A stretch of 6,570 nucleotides of DNA from contig JALOKS010000152.1 in assembly GCA_025456385.1 (NCBI GenBank), positions 1 to 6,570 on the forward strand, in the 5' to 3' direction. The translations under genes were made by a program, and so were the position numbers. The notes beneath the pieces were generated by a model that ran no database searches, was not told the origin of the DNA, and saw nothing but the letters and a program-made list of their open reading frames with translations. This document shows, piece by piece, positions 1 through 5,701 of this stretch. Each line of letters opens with the position of its first letter. Within the stretch, counting starts at the first letter, position 1. This DNA comes from Thermoanaerobaculales bacterium (GTDB taxonomy: Bacteria > Acidobacteriota > Thermoanaerobaculia > Thermoanaerobaculales > Sulfomarinibacteraceae).

Positions 1-842
1 GCCACGCGTTCGCGGAAGAGCAGCGCCGAGACCGGGATGATCAGCACCGGGGCGAGGGCCATCAGGGTGGCGGCGACGCCGGCCTCCGTGTGCTGCACGG
101 CGAGCAGGGAGAGCGAGACCCCGAGAAAGGGGCCGAAGAAGGCGCCGAGGCCGGTGCTCGTCATCGCGCGGCGGTCGGCGAGGGCCGGACGCACCCGCGG
201 CCACCAGCCGGTCAGCGTGAAGACGAGGGCGAAGCCGGCGCAGCCCACGAGGACGCGGATGTGGGTGGCGGCGAAGGCGTTGTACGCACCCATACCGTAC
301 TTCGAGAGCACGAGCCCGAAGGCCTGGCCGGCGGCGCCGGCGAGGCCGAGCAGGATGCCGCTCGGAGGCAGGCGCTGCAGCAGGCCGTCGGCGTTGGCGC
401 GGCGCTCCCACACCACGGTCGACACCCCGGCGATGGTCAGCCCCATGCCGAGCAGCTGCCGCGGCGTCAGCACCTCCCCCATCACCAGGTAGCCCGCCGC
501 GGCGGCGAGCACCGGGACCAGGGTCATCAGCAGCATCGACACCCGGGCGCCGACGACGACGAAGGCGCGGAACAGGCAGAGGTCGCCGATCGTGAAGCCG
601 ACCAGGCCGGAGAGCCCGAGCCACAGCCAGGCGTGGGCCCCTGCGTCGAGGGGCAGCGGCAGGCCGCGGGTGGCCCAGGTGAAGGCACCGAGCAGGAAGG
701 CCGCCATCACGAGGCGGATCAGGTTCACCGCCAGCGAGCCGGCGCGCCGGCCGGCGGCCTCGAAGGCGAGGCTGCTCACCGTCCAGCAGGCGGCGGTGCC
801 GAGCGCGGCGATCTCGCCGGCGTGCGGAATGGGCGTACTCAC
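1..842 (-). CDS. EamA/DMT-family membrane transporter (3' end outside window)
   Basis: This is a drug/metabolite-transporter superfamily permease expected to move a small metabolite across the inner membrane; the substrate cannot be told. 280 residues are visible and the C-terminus is cut by the window edge. Family members are usually about 290-300 residues, so little is missing. Two EamA repeats are visible, about residues 10-140 and 162-280. The first ends in the characteristic segment GEVLTPRQLLGMGLTIAGV (122-140). The second reaches LLFRERV at the edge. The protein is built of hydrophobic helices consistent with the ten-helix fold. The GTG at 842 is chosen because an in-frame TAG lies about 50 bases upstream with no ATG or GTG between, and translation from GTG gives a sensible first helix. 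No Shine-Dalgarno is seen. It follows the oxidoreductase by 48 bases on the same strand, so co-transcription is possible. Sampled lines run about 70-77% GC, richer than sampled lines of the oxidoreductase and barrel genes. Confidence 0.88.
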   Translation of the reverse strand, partial: MSTPIPHAGEIAALGTAACWTVSSLAFEAAGRRAGSLAVNLIRLVMAAFLLGAFTWATRGLPLPLDAGAHAWLWLGLSGLVGFTIGDLCLFRAFVVVGARVSMLLMTLVPVLAAAAGYLVMGEVLTPRQLLGMGLTIAGVSTVVWERRANADGLLQRLPPSGILLGLAGAAGQAFGLVLSKYGMGAYNAFAATHIRVLVGCAGFALVFTLTGWWPRVRPALADRRAMTSTGLGAFFGPFLGVSLSLLAVQHTEAGVAATLMALAPVLIIPVSALLFRERV

Positions 843-845
843 GGG

Positions 846-858
846 CGGGCATTCTACG
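846..858 (-). promoter_or_regulatory. possible -10 element (TAGAAT) just before the GTG start
   Basis: On the minus strand TAGAAT lies immediately before GCCCGCCC and the GTG start at 842. A -10 box here would put the transcript start on or next to the start codon, giving a leaderless mRNA. That fits the absence of a ribosome binding site. No convincing -35 box lies 16-18 bases upstream, so this is a weak call. Confidence 0.25.
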
Positions 859-890
859 GCAGCGGGCGGCCCCGCAGGTGGCGCCGGGAG

Positions 891-1913
891 CTACCCGGCG
901 TTGAGCGGGGTGAGGATCACCTTGCCGTGGAGCTCGTCCTCGACCAGATGTCGGAAGGCCTCGCGAACCTCGGCGAGCCGGAAGCTACTGTCGATGACCG
1001 GGGTGATTGCGCCGTTCTCGAGGAGGTCTCCGAGGGCTGCCATTGCCTCCTTTTTCGTCGGCATCGGGAGATCCGGGCCACGAAACTGCTTCACGAAACG
1101 CGAGAGGAGCATGAGCCCGAGGAAGCGGGGAATGAGGCCGAAGACCGGCCTGCCGGAGGCCCCGTAGTTTTCGTGCCCGATGAGGACGTACCTGCCGTCA
1201 GGGTTCAGGGCGCGTCGGCACGAGCGAGCGGGGTGGTTCCCTGGAACATCCACGATCAGGTCGTAGCGGACCTGCCGACGGGTGAAGTCCTCGCGCATGC
1301 CGTCGATGGCCTCGTCGGCCCCGAGTGCGCGGAGCATCTCCAGCTTGCCCGCGACATCGACGGCGGTGACCCGCGATCCCCTGGATTTCAAGATCTGCAG
1401 CGCGAGCGCGCCGACCCCGCCACCGGCGCCGTTCACGAGCGCCGTCTGCACCGGCCGCCCGGAGTGCGGCCCGCGAAGGTTCTGCAGGACAATCAGGCCC
1501 GAGCTCGGGACGGCAGCGGCCTCCTCGAAGGTGACTCCGGCCGGCTTCACTGCGAGCTGGTCCTGGTGGACGGCCACAAACTCGGCGAAGGCTCCGCCGT
1601 TGGTCCACTGGTGGCCCGCAACGGTCTCGCCGAACACGGCGTCACCCAGTCCAAACCTCGTCACGCTGCTGCCGACCGACTCCACGACGCCCGCCATGTC
1701 CGTGCCGGGAATCGGGTTCCCTGGCCTGGCAAAGCCCGCTCCCATCAGCCGAAGCACGAAGGGCCGCCCCCGCACGACGTGCCAGACGTCGGGATGGAGC
1801 GACGCTGCGTGCACACGCACGAGGACCTCTTCGTCGCCGACCACCGGCGTGGCGACATCCCGCACCTCAAGCATCTCCGGAGGACCGTACCTCGCCTGGA
1901 AGACCGCCTTCAT
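891..1913 (-). CDS. NAD(P)-dependent MDR-family oxidoreductase (quinone reductase-like, zinc-independent)
   Basis: A 340-residue medium-chain dehydrogenase/reductase, the usual length for the family. Members reduce quinones or activated double bonds, or oxidise alcohols, with NAD(P)H in the cytoplasm; the substrate cannot be read from sequence. The N-terminal GroES-like half (about 1-125) contains PGTDMAGVVESVG (69-81), where zinc alcohol dehydrogenases have a GHE motif, and the catalytic zinc ligands are absent. The Rossmann half (about 126-260) carries the nucleotide loop NGAGGGVG (161-168). The C-terminus has the family signature HGKVIL (329-334). The start ATGAAGGC gives the typical MKAVxxxxYGPPE N-terminus. 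No strong ribosome binding site is present; the upstream small gene ends only 22 bases before, so translation may depend on it. The gene is intact with no missing segment. A role related to its neighbours is not evident. Confidence 0.9.
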   Translation of the reverse strand: MKAVFQARYGPPEMLEVRDVATPVVGDEEVLVRVHAASLHPDVWHVVRGRPFVLRLMGAGFARPGNPIPGTDMAGVVESVGSSVTRFGLGDAVFGETVAGHQWTNGGAFAEFVAVHQDQLAVKPAGVTFEEAAAVPSSGLIVLQNLRGPHSGRPVQTALVNGAGGGVGALALQILKSRGSRVTAVDVAGKLEMLRALGADEAIDGMREDFTRRQVRYDLIVDVPGNHPARSCRRALNPDGRYVLIGHENYGASGRPVFGLIPRFLGLMLLSRFVKQFRGPDLPMPTKKEAMAALGDLLENGAITPVIDSSFRLAEVREAFRHLVEDELHGKVILTPLNAG

Positions 1914-1935
1914 CTCGACGTGACGTGAACGACCT

Positions 1936-2187
1936 TCACGCCTCCACCTCCCAGCGGTGGTTGCAGCAGGATTCTCCCTGCATCAGGGTCGTGGCGCGCT
2001 TCAGGTGCATTTTCGGGTTGAACGCGGTCGCCATGGCGAAGTCGGGGTGGCAGATCCAGGCGTAGCCGAGCTCCGCCGCGGCGAAGGCGAGGCGGCTGCA
2101 CCCGAGGCAGGCGAAGGAGCCGACCGCGCAGAGGCCGGTCATCAACTGCCGGCGGTCGAGGTCGGTGGCTTTCCGGTGGCCGGCCAA
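1936..2187 (-). CDS. Tat-signal protein with C-terminal end of L-2-amino-thiazoline-4-carboxylate hydrolase-like domain; internally deleted, probable pseudogene
   Basis: 83 residues from a TTG start six bases after a perfect AGGAGG. A longer open frame reaching 2508 has an Arg/Pro-rich upstream part that does not look coding. Residues 11-36 form a twin-arginine signal (DRRQLMTG, then a hydrophobic stretch ending LAFA). This leads directly into ELGYAWICHPDFAMATAFNP (39-58), TTLMQG (66-71) and CCNHRW (74-79). From memory, the pattern LGY..xCHxDFAxAxxFNP, T.T.MQG, C..R is the C-terminal end of the L-2-amino-thiazoline-4-carboxylic acid hydrolase family (PF14196), whose members are near 200 residues or more. 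About 150 residues expected between signal and tail are missing, yet the frame is open. I infer an in-frame internal deletion, so enzymatic activity is unlikely. Alternatively it is a genuine small exported protein with four clustered cysteines. The MDR oxidoreductase gene follows after 22 bases. Confidence 0.65.
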   Translation of the reverse strand: MAGHRKATDLDRRQLMTGLCAVGSFACLGCSRLAFAAAELGYAWICHPDFAMATAFNPKMHLKRATTLMQGESCCNHRWEVEA

Positions 2188-2193
2188 CAGGCA

Positions 2194-2199
2194 CCTCCT
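2194..2199 (-). promoter_or_regulatory. ribosome binding site AGGAGG fixing the TTG start at 2187
   Basis: A full AGGAGG on the minus strand lies six bases from TTG at 2187. This is the strongest initiation signal in frame and places the start just before the twin-arginine motif. It shows that the 5' end of this shortened gene is intact. Confidence 0.7.
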
Positions 2200-2271
2200 G
2201 CCATGAGTTCCAACTGCGAGCATCGTGGCGGTTCTGGCCACCACTGTGCTGCCCAGGCAGGTTCGGCGCCC

Positions 2272-2320
2272 CGGAATGCCGCTCGCCGTCGCGTGTCGAG
2301 TGTGAGGCAACCCGGAGGAG
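2272..2320 (+). repeat. diverged copy of the leader and ribosome binding site of the YCII gene
   Basis: These 49 bases align without gaps to 5965-6013, the region just upstream of the intact YCII start at 6018. By hand count 32 of 49 bases match, including CGGAAT at the left end and GGAGGAG at the right end. Together with 2322-2471 this suggests that the whole gene with its leader was duplicated and later lost its middle. The similarity is modest and needs an alignment score. Confidence 0.45.
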
Positions 2321-2321
2321 A

Positions 2322-2471
2322 TTCGACACCGGGACCCGCGCCGAGGCGGAGGAGCTCGCCCGCACCGACCCGTCCGTGCGGGCCGGCCGGCTGACGATCC
2401 GCGTCGTCCCCTGGTACGGGCCCTACGGACTGACCTACGCCGACCGCGAGGTAACCAAGCCCGTTCTCTGA
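2322..2471 (+). pseudogene. remnant of a second YCII-domain gene (last 43 shared codons plus new tail)
   Basis: Bases 2322-2450 match 6318-6446 of the intact YCII gene without gaps at 122 of 129 positions (about 95%). Four differences are silent and three are conservative (Ala to Ser, Ile to Val twice). The reading frame stays open from FDTGTRAEAEEL through WYGPYGLTYADRE and ends with a different tail, VTKPVL and TGA at 2469-2471. The codons matching residues 1-100 of the intact protein, including its start, signal peptide and conserved histidine, are absent. No start codon in this frame follows the GGAGGAG at 2314-2320. It therefore cannot make a YCII protein. The mainly silent or conservative changes suggest that the copy was under selection, or kept similar by gene conversion, until recently. 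Confidence 0.85.
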
Positions 2472-2815
2472 GGCACCCTGCTGGCTCCGGTCCGACCGCC
2501 GGCTCCATCAGGACGCCGAGGTGCCGAACTTCGCATTCGCGCTTTGTCGAGGAATCTGTTCTCCACCATCACCACGAGTTCACGACGGTTCAATGAGTGA
2601 TTGCGAGCGGTGGCACCCGTCCACCATGCCAGCTTGGGTGATTGCGCCGGCCGGGGGGGGGGAGATGCTTCGACCCGCTCGCAGGATTCGTTCGCTCGGG
2701 GCAGGTCTGGGCGGGCGTTGGGTGATGGGCCGGTCGGGTTCACCGACCGGCCCCATGAGGTTCTGGCTGTTGTTCTGCCGGCCATCGTCGACGAACGGTC
2801 GGGTCAGCGGCGGCT
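2472..2815. other. intergenic stretch without a recognisable gene
   Basis: About 340 bases between the YCII remnant and the end of the barrel operon. Open frames here on both strands are rich in Arg, Pro and Ser and lack a ribosome binding site or a recognisable domain, so I call none. The stretch holds a run of ten G (2653-2662) and a strong hairpin (2727-2753). Confidence 0.6.
2727..2753. terminator. 11-bp perfect hairpin, likely terminator of the barrel operon
   Basis: GGGCCGGTCGG (2727-2737) and CCGACCGGCCC (2743-2753) form a perfect 11-bp stem around the loop GTTCA. With one bulged base two more pairs can form outside. It lies 63 bases beyond the stop of the minus-strand barrel gene and 256 bases after the plus-strand YCII remnant, where a terminator is expected. 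No clear U-run follows on the minus strand. On the plus strand a loose T-rich stretch (GGTTCTGGCTGTTGTTCTG) follows. It may act as a two-way or U-less terminator. Confidence 0.5.
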
Positions 2816-3316
2816 TCAGTAGGCAACCGCCCCGGCAATGGCGAACTCGATCGGCCACGACGGATCTTCGAAGCCCTCGAAGGTGACGTACACCACGCCG
2901 TGGAGCCACCCGGTGGCATCCTCGAAGCGGCCGGTGCCGCCGACGATCACGAAGTCGGCTTCCTGAACGATCAGTGGCGGCGGCGCCACGGTGACGGCGG
3001 TAAAGGTCGCCCGGAGCTGGTCGCCATTGGCGGCGGTGAACGTCGCCTCACCAGCCACCGCCGCACTGCCGTCGAGGGTCGAGCAGTGGGCGGTGGTGAG
3101 CGTCACACGACCGAGGTGGGAGATCCGGCCCTCGGTATCGCCCAGGGTCTGCCACGGGGCTCCGGTGACGCCGAGGCACGCCTCCGATCCGGGGAAGGTG
3201 GCCTCGCCGGCGGTGCTGCCCCTGAACGGTCTGAGCTTCGGGTCGGCTGCGGTGCTGACCGATGCGGCGGTCATGACCACCAAGGCAAGGACAACGATCG
3301 CTGCATTCTTGCGCAT
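2816..3316 (-). CDS. exported small beta-barrel-like protein (GGTGR motif, allene-oxide-cyclase/dirigent-barrel type), second gene of a paralogous pair
   Basis: 166 residues. The start is ATG at 3316, preceded by a G-rich ribosome binding site (AAGGGGGG, 3323-3330) at good spacing; an open frame continues upstream but into a non-coding-like sequence. Residues 1-24 are a clear Sec signal (MRKN, hydrophobic core, ASVSTAA). The mature part is Thr/Val-rich alternating beta-strand sequence. It holds GGTGRFEDATG (126-136), which resembles the GGTGRF.xATG turn of bacterial allene-oxide-cyclase-barrel/dirigent-like proteins, then VVYVTFEGF and WPIEFAI. By hand alignment about 47% of residues (65 of 138) match the protein encoded at 3381-3815. 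The two share cysteines at 47 and 78, the second in a His-Cys pair. A disulfide in the periplasm is plausible. No catalytic role can be claimed. It lies 64 bases downstream of its paralogue, probably in one operon. Confidence 0.83.
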   Translation of the reverse strand: MRKNAAIVVLALVVMTAASVSTAADPKLRPFRGSTAGEATFPGSEACLGVTGAPWQTLGDTEGRISHLGRVTLTTAHCSTLDGSAAVAGEATFTAANGDQLRATFTAVTVAPPPLIVQEADFVIVGGTGRFEDATGWLHGVVYVTFEGFEDPSWPIEFAIAGAVAY

Positions 3317-3331
3317 GATTTTCCCCCCTTC

Positions 3332-3347
3332 GTGGGCAGGTGCCCAC
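3332..3347 (-). other. hairpin in the leader between the two barrel genes
   Basis: GTGGGCA and TGCCCAC form an almost contiguous inverted repeat just before the ribosome binding site (3323-3330) of the second barrel gene. As RNA it would fold as a 6-bp stem with an ACCT loop about 15 bases before the ATG. A second inverted repeat, TCTGAG/CTCAGA (3368-3385), overlaps the stop codon of the first barrel gene. They could trim or stabilise the joint transcript or adjust relative expression; this is inference. Confidence 0.35.
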
Positions 3348-3380
3348 CTCTCGCGGACGTTGATGGGTCTGAGACCGGGC

Positions 3381-3815
3381 TCAGAAGGTGATCGTGCCGA
3401 CGAATGCCATCTCGATGGGCCACTCCGGTTGGTCGTAGCCCTTGAAGGTGACATAGACCATGCCCAGGGCCTGACCGGACGCCCTGGCGTAGCGCCCGGT
3501 GCCGCCGTCGATGATCAGCTCGCTCTGCTGGACGATCAGTGGCTGGGGCTCGACGGTGGCGGCTGTGTAGGTGAGGTGCAGCTCGTCTCCCTCTTCAGCC
3601 GTCAAGGTCATCACGCCGTTGAGCGCGCGACCGTCCTCGGTCACACAGTGGCTCGAGCGGCAGGTGGTCCGCCCGAGCGGGGTCAACTCGCCCGCGGCCG
3701 TAGTGACGGTCTTGAACAGCTGGCCGGAGATCTCGAGGCAGTCTTCGGTTTTCGGAAACCTGGCACTACCCGACAGGTGTCCCCAGAATGGCCTCAACTC
3801 GGCTGGTTGATGCAT
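3381..3815 (-). CDS. small beta-barrel-like protein (GGTGR motif) without signal peptide, first gene of a paralogous pair
   Basis: 144 residues from ATG at 3815; a GTG six bases upstream is also in frame but overlaps the ribosome binding site AAGGAGG, so ATG is preferred. The sequence begins directly at the barrel (LRPFWGHLSGSARFP) and has no signal peptide, unlike its paralogue, which suggests a cytoplasmic location. Shared landmarks are Cys26, His56-Cys57, TVEPQPLIVQ (88-97), GGTGRYARASG (104-114), MVYVTFKGY and WPIEMAF. There is an extra cysteine at 52. The fold guess (allene-oxide-cyclase or dirigent-like barrel) rests on the GGTGR turn and strand pattern, so the function is unknown. It is the first gene after the divergent control region and faces the HTH-TPR regulator gene, which makes it a candidate target of that regulator. 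Confidence 0.82.
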   Translation of the reverse strand: MHQPAELRPFWGHLSGSARFPKTEDCLEISGQLFKTVTTAAGELTPLGRTTCRSSHCVTEDGRALNGVMTLTAEEGDELHLTYTAATVEPQPLIVQQSELIIDGGTGRYARASGQALGMVYVTFKGYDQPEWPIEMAFVGTITF

Positions 3816-3820
3816 CCTCA

Positions 3821-3827
3821 CCTCCTT
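3821..3827 (-). promoter_or_regulatory. ribosome binding site AAGGAGG choosing ATG 3815 over GTG 3821
   Basis: AAGGAGG on the minus strand is followed by TGAGG and ATG, a spacing of five. The alternative GTG shares its first G with this site and could not be used with it. Confidence 0.7.
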
Positions 3828-3892
3828 CCCGCGGTCGGGTGTCGTGGGTCCGCCAGCCCCGCGGCACCATCGACTGGTCGAGTGCTAGACTC

Positions 3893-3899
3893 CTTATAG
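3893..3899. promoter_or_regulatory. possible shared -10 element of two divergent promoters
   Basis: The near-symmetric CCTTATAGG reads TATAAG (3898-3893) on the minus strand, five of six matches to the bacterial -10 box, and TTATAG on the plus strand. It is the most AT-rich point of the 195-base region between the divergent starts. It would give a leader of about 70 bases for the barrel operon and about 105 bases for the regulator. A possible plus-strand -35, TCGACT, lies 18 bases upstream; no good -35 is seen for the minus strand. Sequence evidence only. Confidence 0.35.
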
Positions 3900-3925
3900 G
3901 TGTCCAAATCGCGAAAGGCACGGTG

Positions 3926-3955
3926 GTGTCGCGAGGTGACGCGTCGTGACGCGAC
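3926..3955 (+). repeat. three tandem 10-bp repeats, candidate operator
   Basis: Consecutive ten-base units GTGTCGCGAG, GTGACGCGTC and GTGACGCGAC repeat at one helical turn, and a further GTGACGCG sits at 3983-3990. The block also holds the palindrome CGCGTC-GT-GACGCG (3940-3953). It lies between the possible shared -10 element and the start of an HTH protein. Such spaced direct repeats are typical of regulator binding sites, so autoregulation and control of the divergent barrel operon are plausible. Not demonstrated. Confidence 0.45.
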
Positions 3956-4010
3956 TGGCGTCGGCTGTCGTCGTCTGAAAGGGTGACGCGAGTCGGATCG
4001 GTGGTCGGGA

Positions 4011-5579
4011 ATGGCGTCTGACCGGCTCATGGGTTGGAAAGCCATCGCGGGTCATCTGCAGGTCTCGGTGCGGACCGCCCAGCGATGGGAGCGCCTGGCG
4101 TCGCTGCCGGTTCGCCGACCCGCGCACGGCTCGGTCTTCGCCTTCGGCGCCGAGCTCGACGCCTGGGGGGCGAGTCACAGCGACGAGGACCGGCCCGAGA
4201 CCACGGTTCAGGACCGGCCGAGGTCGATCGCGGTGCTGCCGTTCGCCGACCTCGACAGGAACCAGGCGACCGAGATCCTCGCCGACGGTCTCACCGAGGA
4301 CCTGATCAACCTGCTGGCCAACATCCCGGGGATCCGGGTGGTGGCGCGGACCTCAGTGTTCCACTTCAAGAGCCGTCCAGCGGACGTCCGCGAGATCGCC
4401 GAGGTCCTGGGAGTCGACGCGGTGCTCGAGGGCAGCGTCCGCCGAGACAGCAGTCGAGCGCGGGTTGTGGCCAAGCTGATCGATGCCGGCACCGGGTGCC
4501 ACCTCTGGTCGGATCGCTTCGACCACGAGCGTGCGGACCTCTTCGGGATCCAGGACGACATGGCGCACGCCATTGCCGGGGCGCTCCGCGGCTCGTTTGC
4601 CGCCACGCTCGGCGATCCGCCGCCGAGCCCCTACCGCGGAACCTCCGAAACCTACGAGCAGTACCTCGAGGGCCGCTACCACTGGAACACCCGCACACCG
4701 GCGGGGTTCCTCAAGGCACTGGAGACATTCAAGCGGGTGCTCGACGGGGACCCGAAGATGGCGGTGGCGTGGTCCGCACTCTCGATGTGCTACGCGATGT
4801 CGATCGGGTACTCGACGTGGTCGATCGAGGACACCCTGAAGCTCGCCACCGAGGCGGCCGACACGGCCATCGCGCTGGATCCGGCGCTCGCCGAGCCACA
4901 CCTCACCCTCGGATTCATTGCCGCGTGCTTCCGCTTCGACTGGGAGGCGGCCGAGGCCCACTTCCGACGGGCCCTGACGCTCGAGCCCGGAATGGCCTTC
5001 GCCCACAACCTGATTGCCGCCATGCTCCTGGTCCCGACCGGTCGCCTGACCGAGGCCGAGGCCCACATCCAGAGGTTCGCCGAGCTCGACCCGTTCTCGC
5101 CGTTTTCGTTCCAGACCATGGCGCGGTTCGACCTGGTCAATCAAAGGTACGACCGAGCCCTCGAGCGCTTTCGGGCCGCTCTGGCACTCAACCCTTCCAT
5201 GCCGTGGTCGCTCATGGGCTTGGCCGAGACCCTCATCATGCAGGATCGTTACGACGAGGCGCTTGCCGGGCTTTCGAAGATCGAGATGCCTGCCTTCGGT
5301 GCCGGGTACGCAGGCTACTGCCAGGCCAAGCTCGGCCGGACCGAGGATGCCCGACACGCCCTTCGACGGCTCGAGGGCCGAGCCCACGCCGAGGTCGCGT
5401 ACCAGGTCGCCGTGCTGCGCTTCGGCCTCGACGATCTCGATGGGACGTTCACCTGGCTCCATCGCGCGGTGGATCATCCCGGCGTCGCGCTCCACTGGAT
5501 CGGTCAATTCTCGTTCTGGAACCCGGTGCGCGACGACCCGCGTTTCATCGCGATCCTCCGACGGATGAACCTGGCCTGA
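4011..5579 (+). CDS. HTH-TolB_N-like-TPR regulatory protein
   Basis: 522 residues. The N-terminus (7-52: MGWKAIAGHLQVSVRTAQRW, then LPVRR and SVFAFGAELDAWG) is the excisionase/MerR-like helix-turn-helix common in acidobacterial regulators. Residues 71-192 are the TolB/adenylate-cyclase-associated N-terminal domain: RSIAVLPFADL, DGLTEDLINLL, VVARTSVFHFKSR, LGVDAVLEGSVRR, TGCHLWSDRFD and DDMAHAIAGALR. From about 229 to 485 there are around six to seven TPR-like helix pairs (for example WEAAEAHFRRALTLEPGMAFAH, broken by divergent units). The end, NPVRDDPRFIAILRRMN, is the usual C-terminus of this family. There is no cyclase or kinase domain and no membrane helix, so a soluble DNA-binding, protein-sensing regulator is inferred. 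ATG 4011 is the first start after an in-frame TGA at 3984; the ribosome binding site is weak. A second ATG at 4029 is possible. It is divergent from the barrel operon across the repeat block. Confidence 0.9.
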   Translation: MASDRLMGWKAIAGHLQVSVRTAQRWERLASLPVRRPAHGSVFAFGAELDAWGASHSDEDRPETTVQDRPRSIAVLPFADLDRNQATEILADGLTEDLINLLANIPGIRVVARTSVFHFKSRPADVREIAEVLGVDAVLEGSVRRDSSRARVVAKLIDAGTGCHLWSDRFDHERADLFGIQDDMAHAIAGALRGSFAATLGDPPPSPYRGTSETYEQYLEGRYHWNTRTPAGFLKALETFKRVLDGDPKMAVAWSALSMCYAMSIGYSTWSIEDTLKLATEAADTAIALDPALAEPHLTLGFIAACFRFDWEAAEAHFRRALTLEPGMAFAHNLIAAMLLVPTGRLTEAEAHIQRFAELDPFSPFSFQTMARFDLVNQRYDRALERFRAALALNPSMPWSLMGLAETLIMQDRYDEALAGLSKIEMPAFGAGYAGYCQAKLGRTEDARHALRRLEGRAHAEVAYQVAVLRFGLDDLDGTFTWLHRAVDHPGVALHWIGQFSFWNPVRDDPRFIAILRRMNLA

Positions 5580-5701
5580 TCCGTTCAGGATTGGCACGGG
5601 TGGCGCCAACGCCCATCCATGGCAGAGCTCCAGGACCGTGGCGGGAACGGTGGGGCTGGAAGGAGACCGGCCCTAAAGGTGCCGGGCACCGAGTTCCGCA
5701 A
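5580..5701 (+). other. intergenic segment with palindrome GGTGCC-G-GGCACC
   Basis: This short gap holds a perfect 6-bp inverted repeat with a one-base centre at 5678-5690, preceded by AAA. Palindromes of the type AAAGGTGCC(N)GGCACC recur as dispersed repeats in some GC-rich genomes, sometimes with REP-associated transposases; that is recollection, and only one copy is visible here. It sits immediately before the point where the orphan coding tail begins, so it may mark a rearrangement junction. No gene is called. Confidence 0.35.

Noticed and set aside
90..1928. 612-codon open frame on the plus strand
   Set aside because: It runs antisense across the transporter and oxidoreductase genes, is dominated by Gly, Ala, Glu, Arg and His repeats, and has no domain or ribosome binding site. 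It is open only because of the high GC content.
1910..2365. 151-codon minus-strand frame overlapping the Tat/hydrolase-like gene
   Set aside because: It is Arg/Pro-rich and frame-shifted relative to the gene with the perfect ribosome binding site and recognisable family block.
2637..2650. Fourteen-base match GGGTGATTGCGCCG also found near 1003
   Set aside because: One copy is inside the oxidoreductase gene and there is no flanking similarity, so it is probably chance.
2435..2909. Several 70-120-codon frames on both strands in the gap before the barrel operon
   Set aside because: No ribosome binding site, no domain, and compositions typical of random high-GC frames.
4353..5609. 418-codon open frame on the minus strand opposite the HTH-TPR gene
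   Set aside because: The plus strand encodes a clear HTH-TolB-TPR protein. The antisense product is rich in Arg, Glu, Gly and Val with no recognisable motif.
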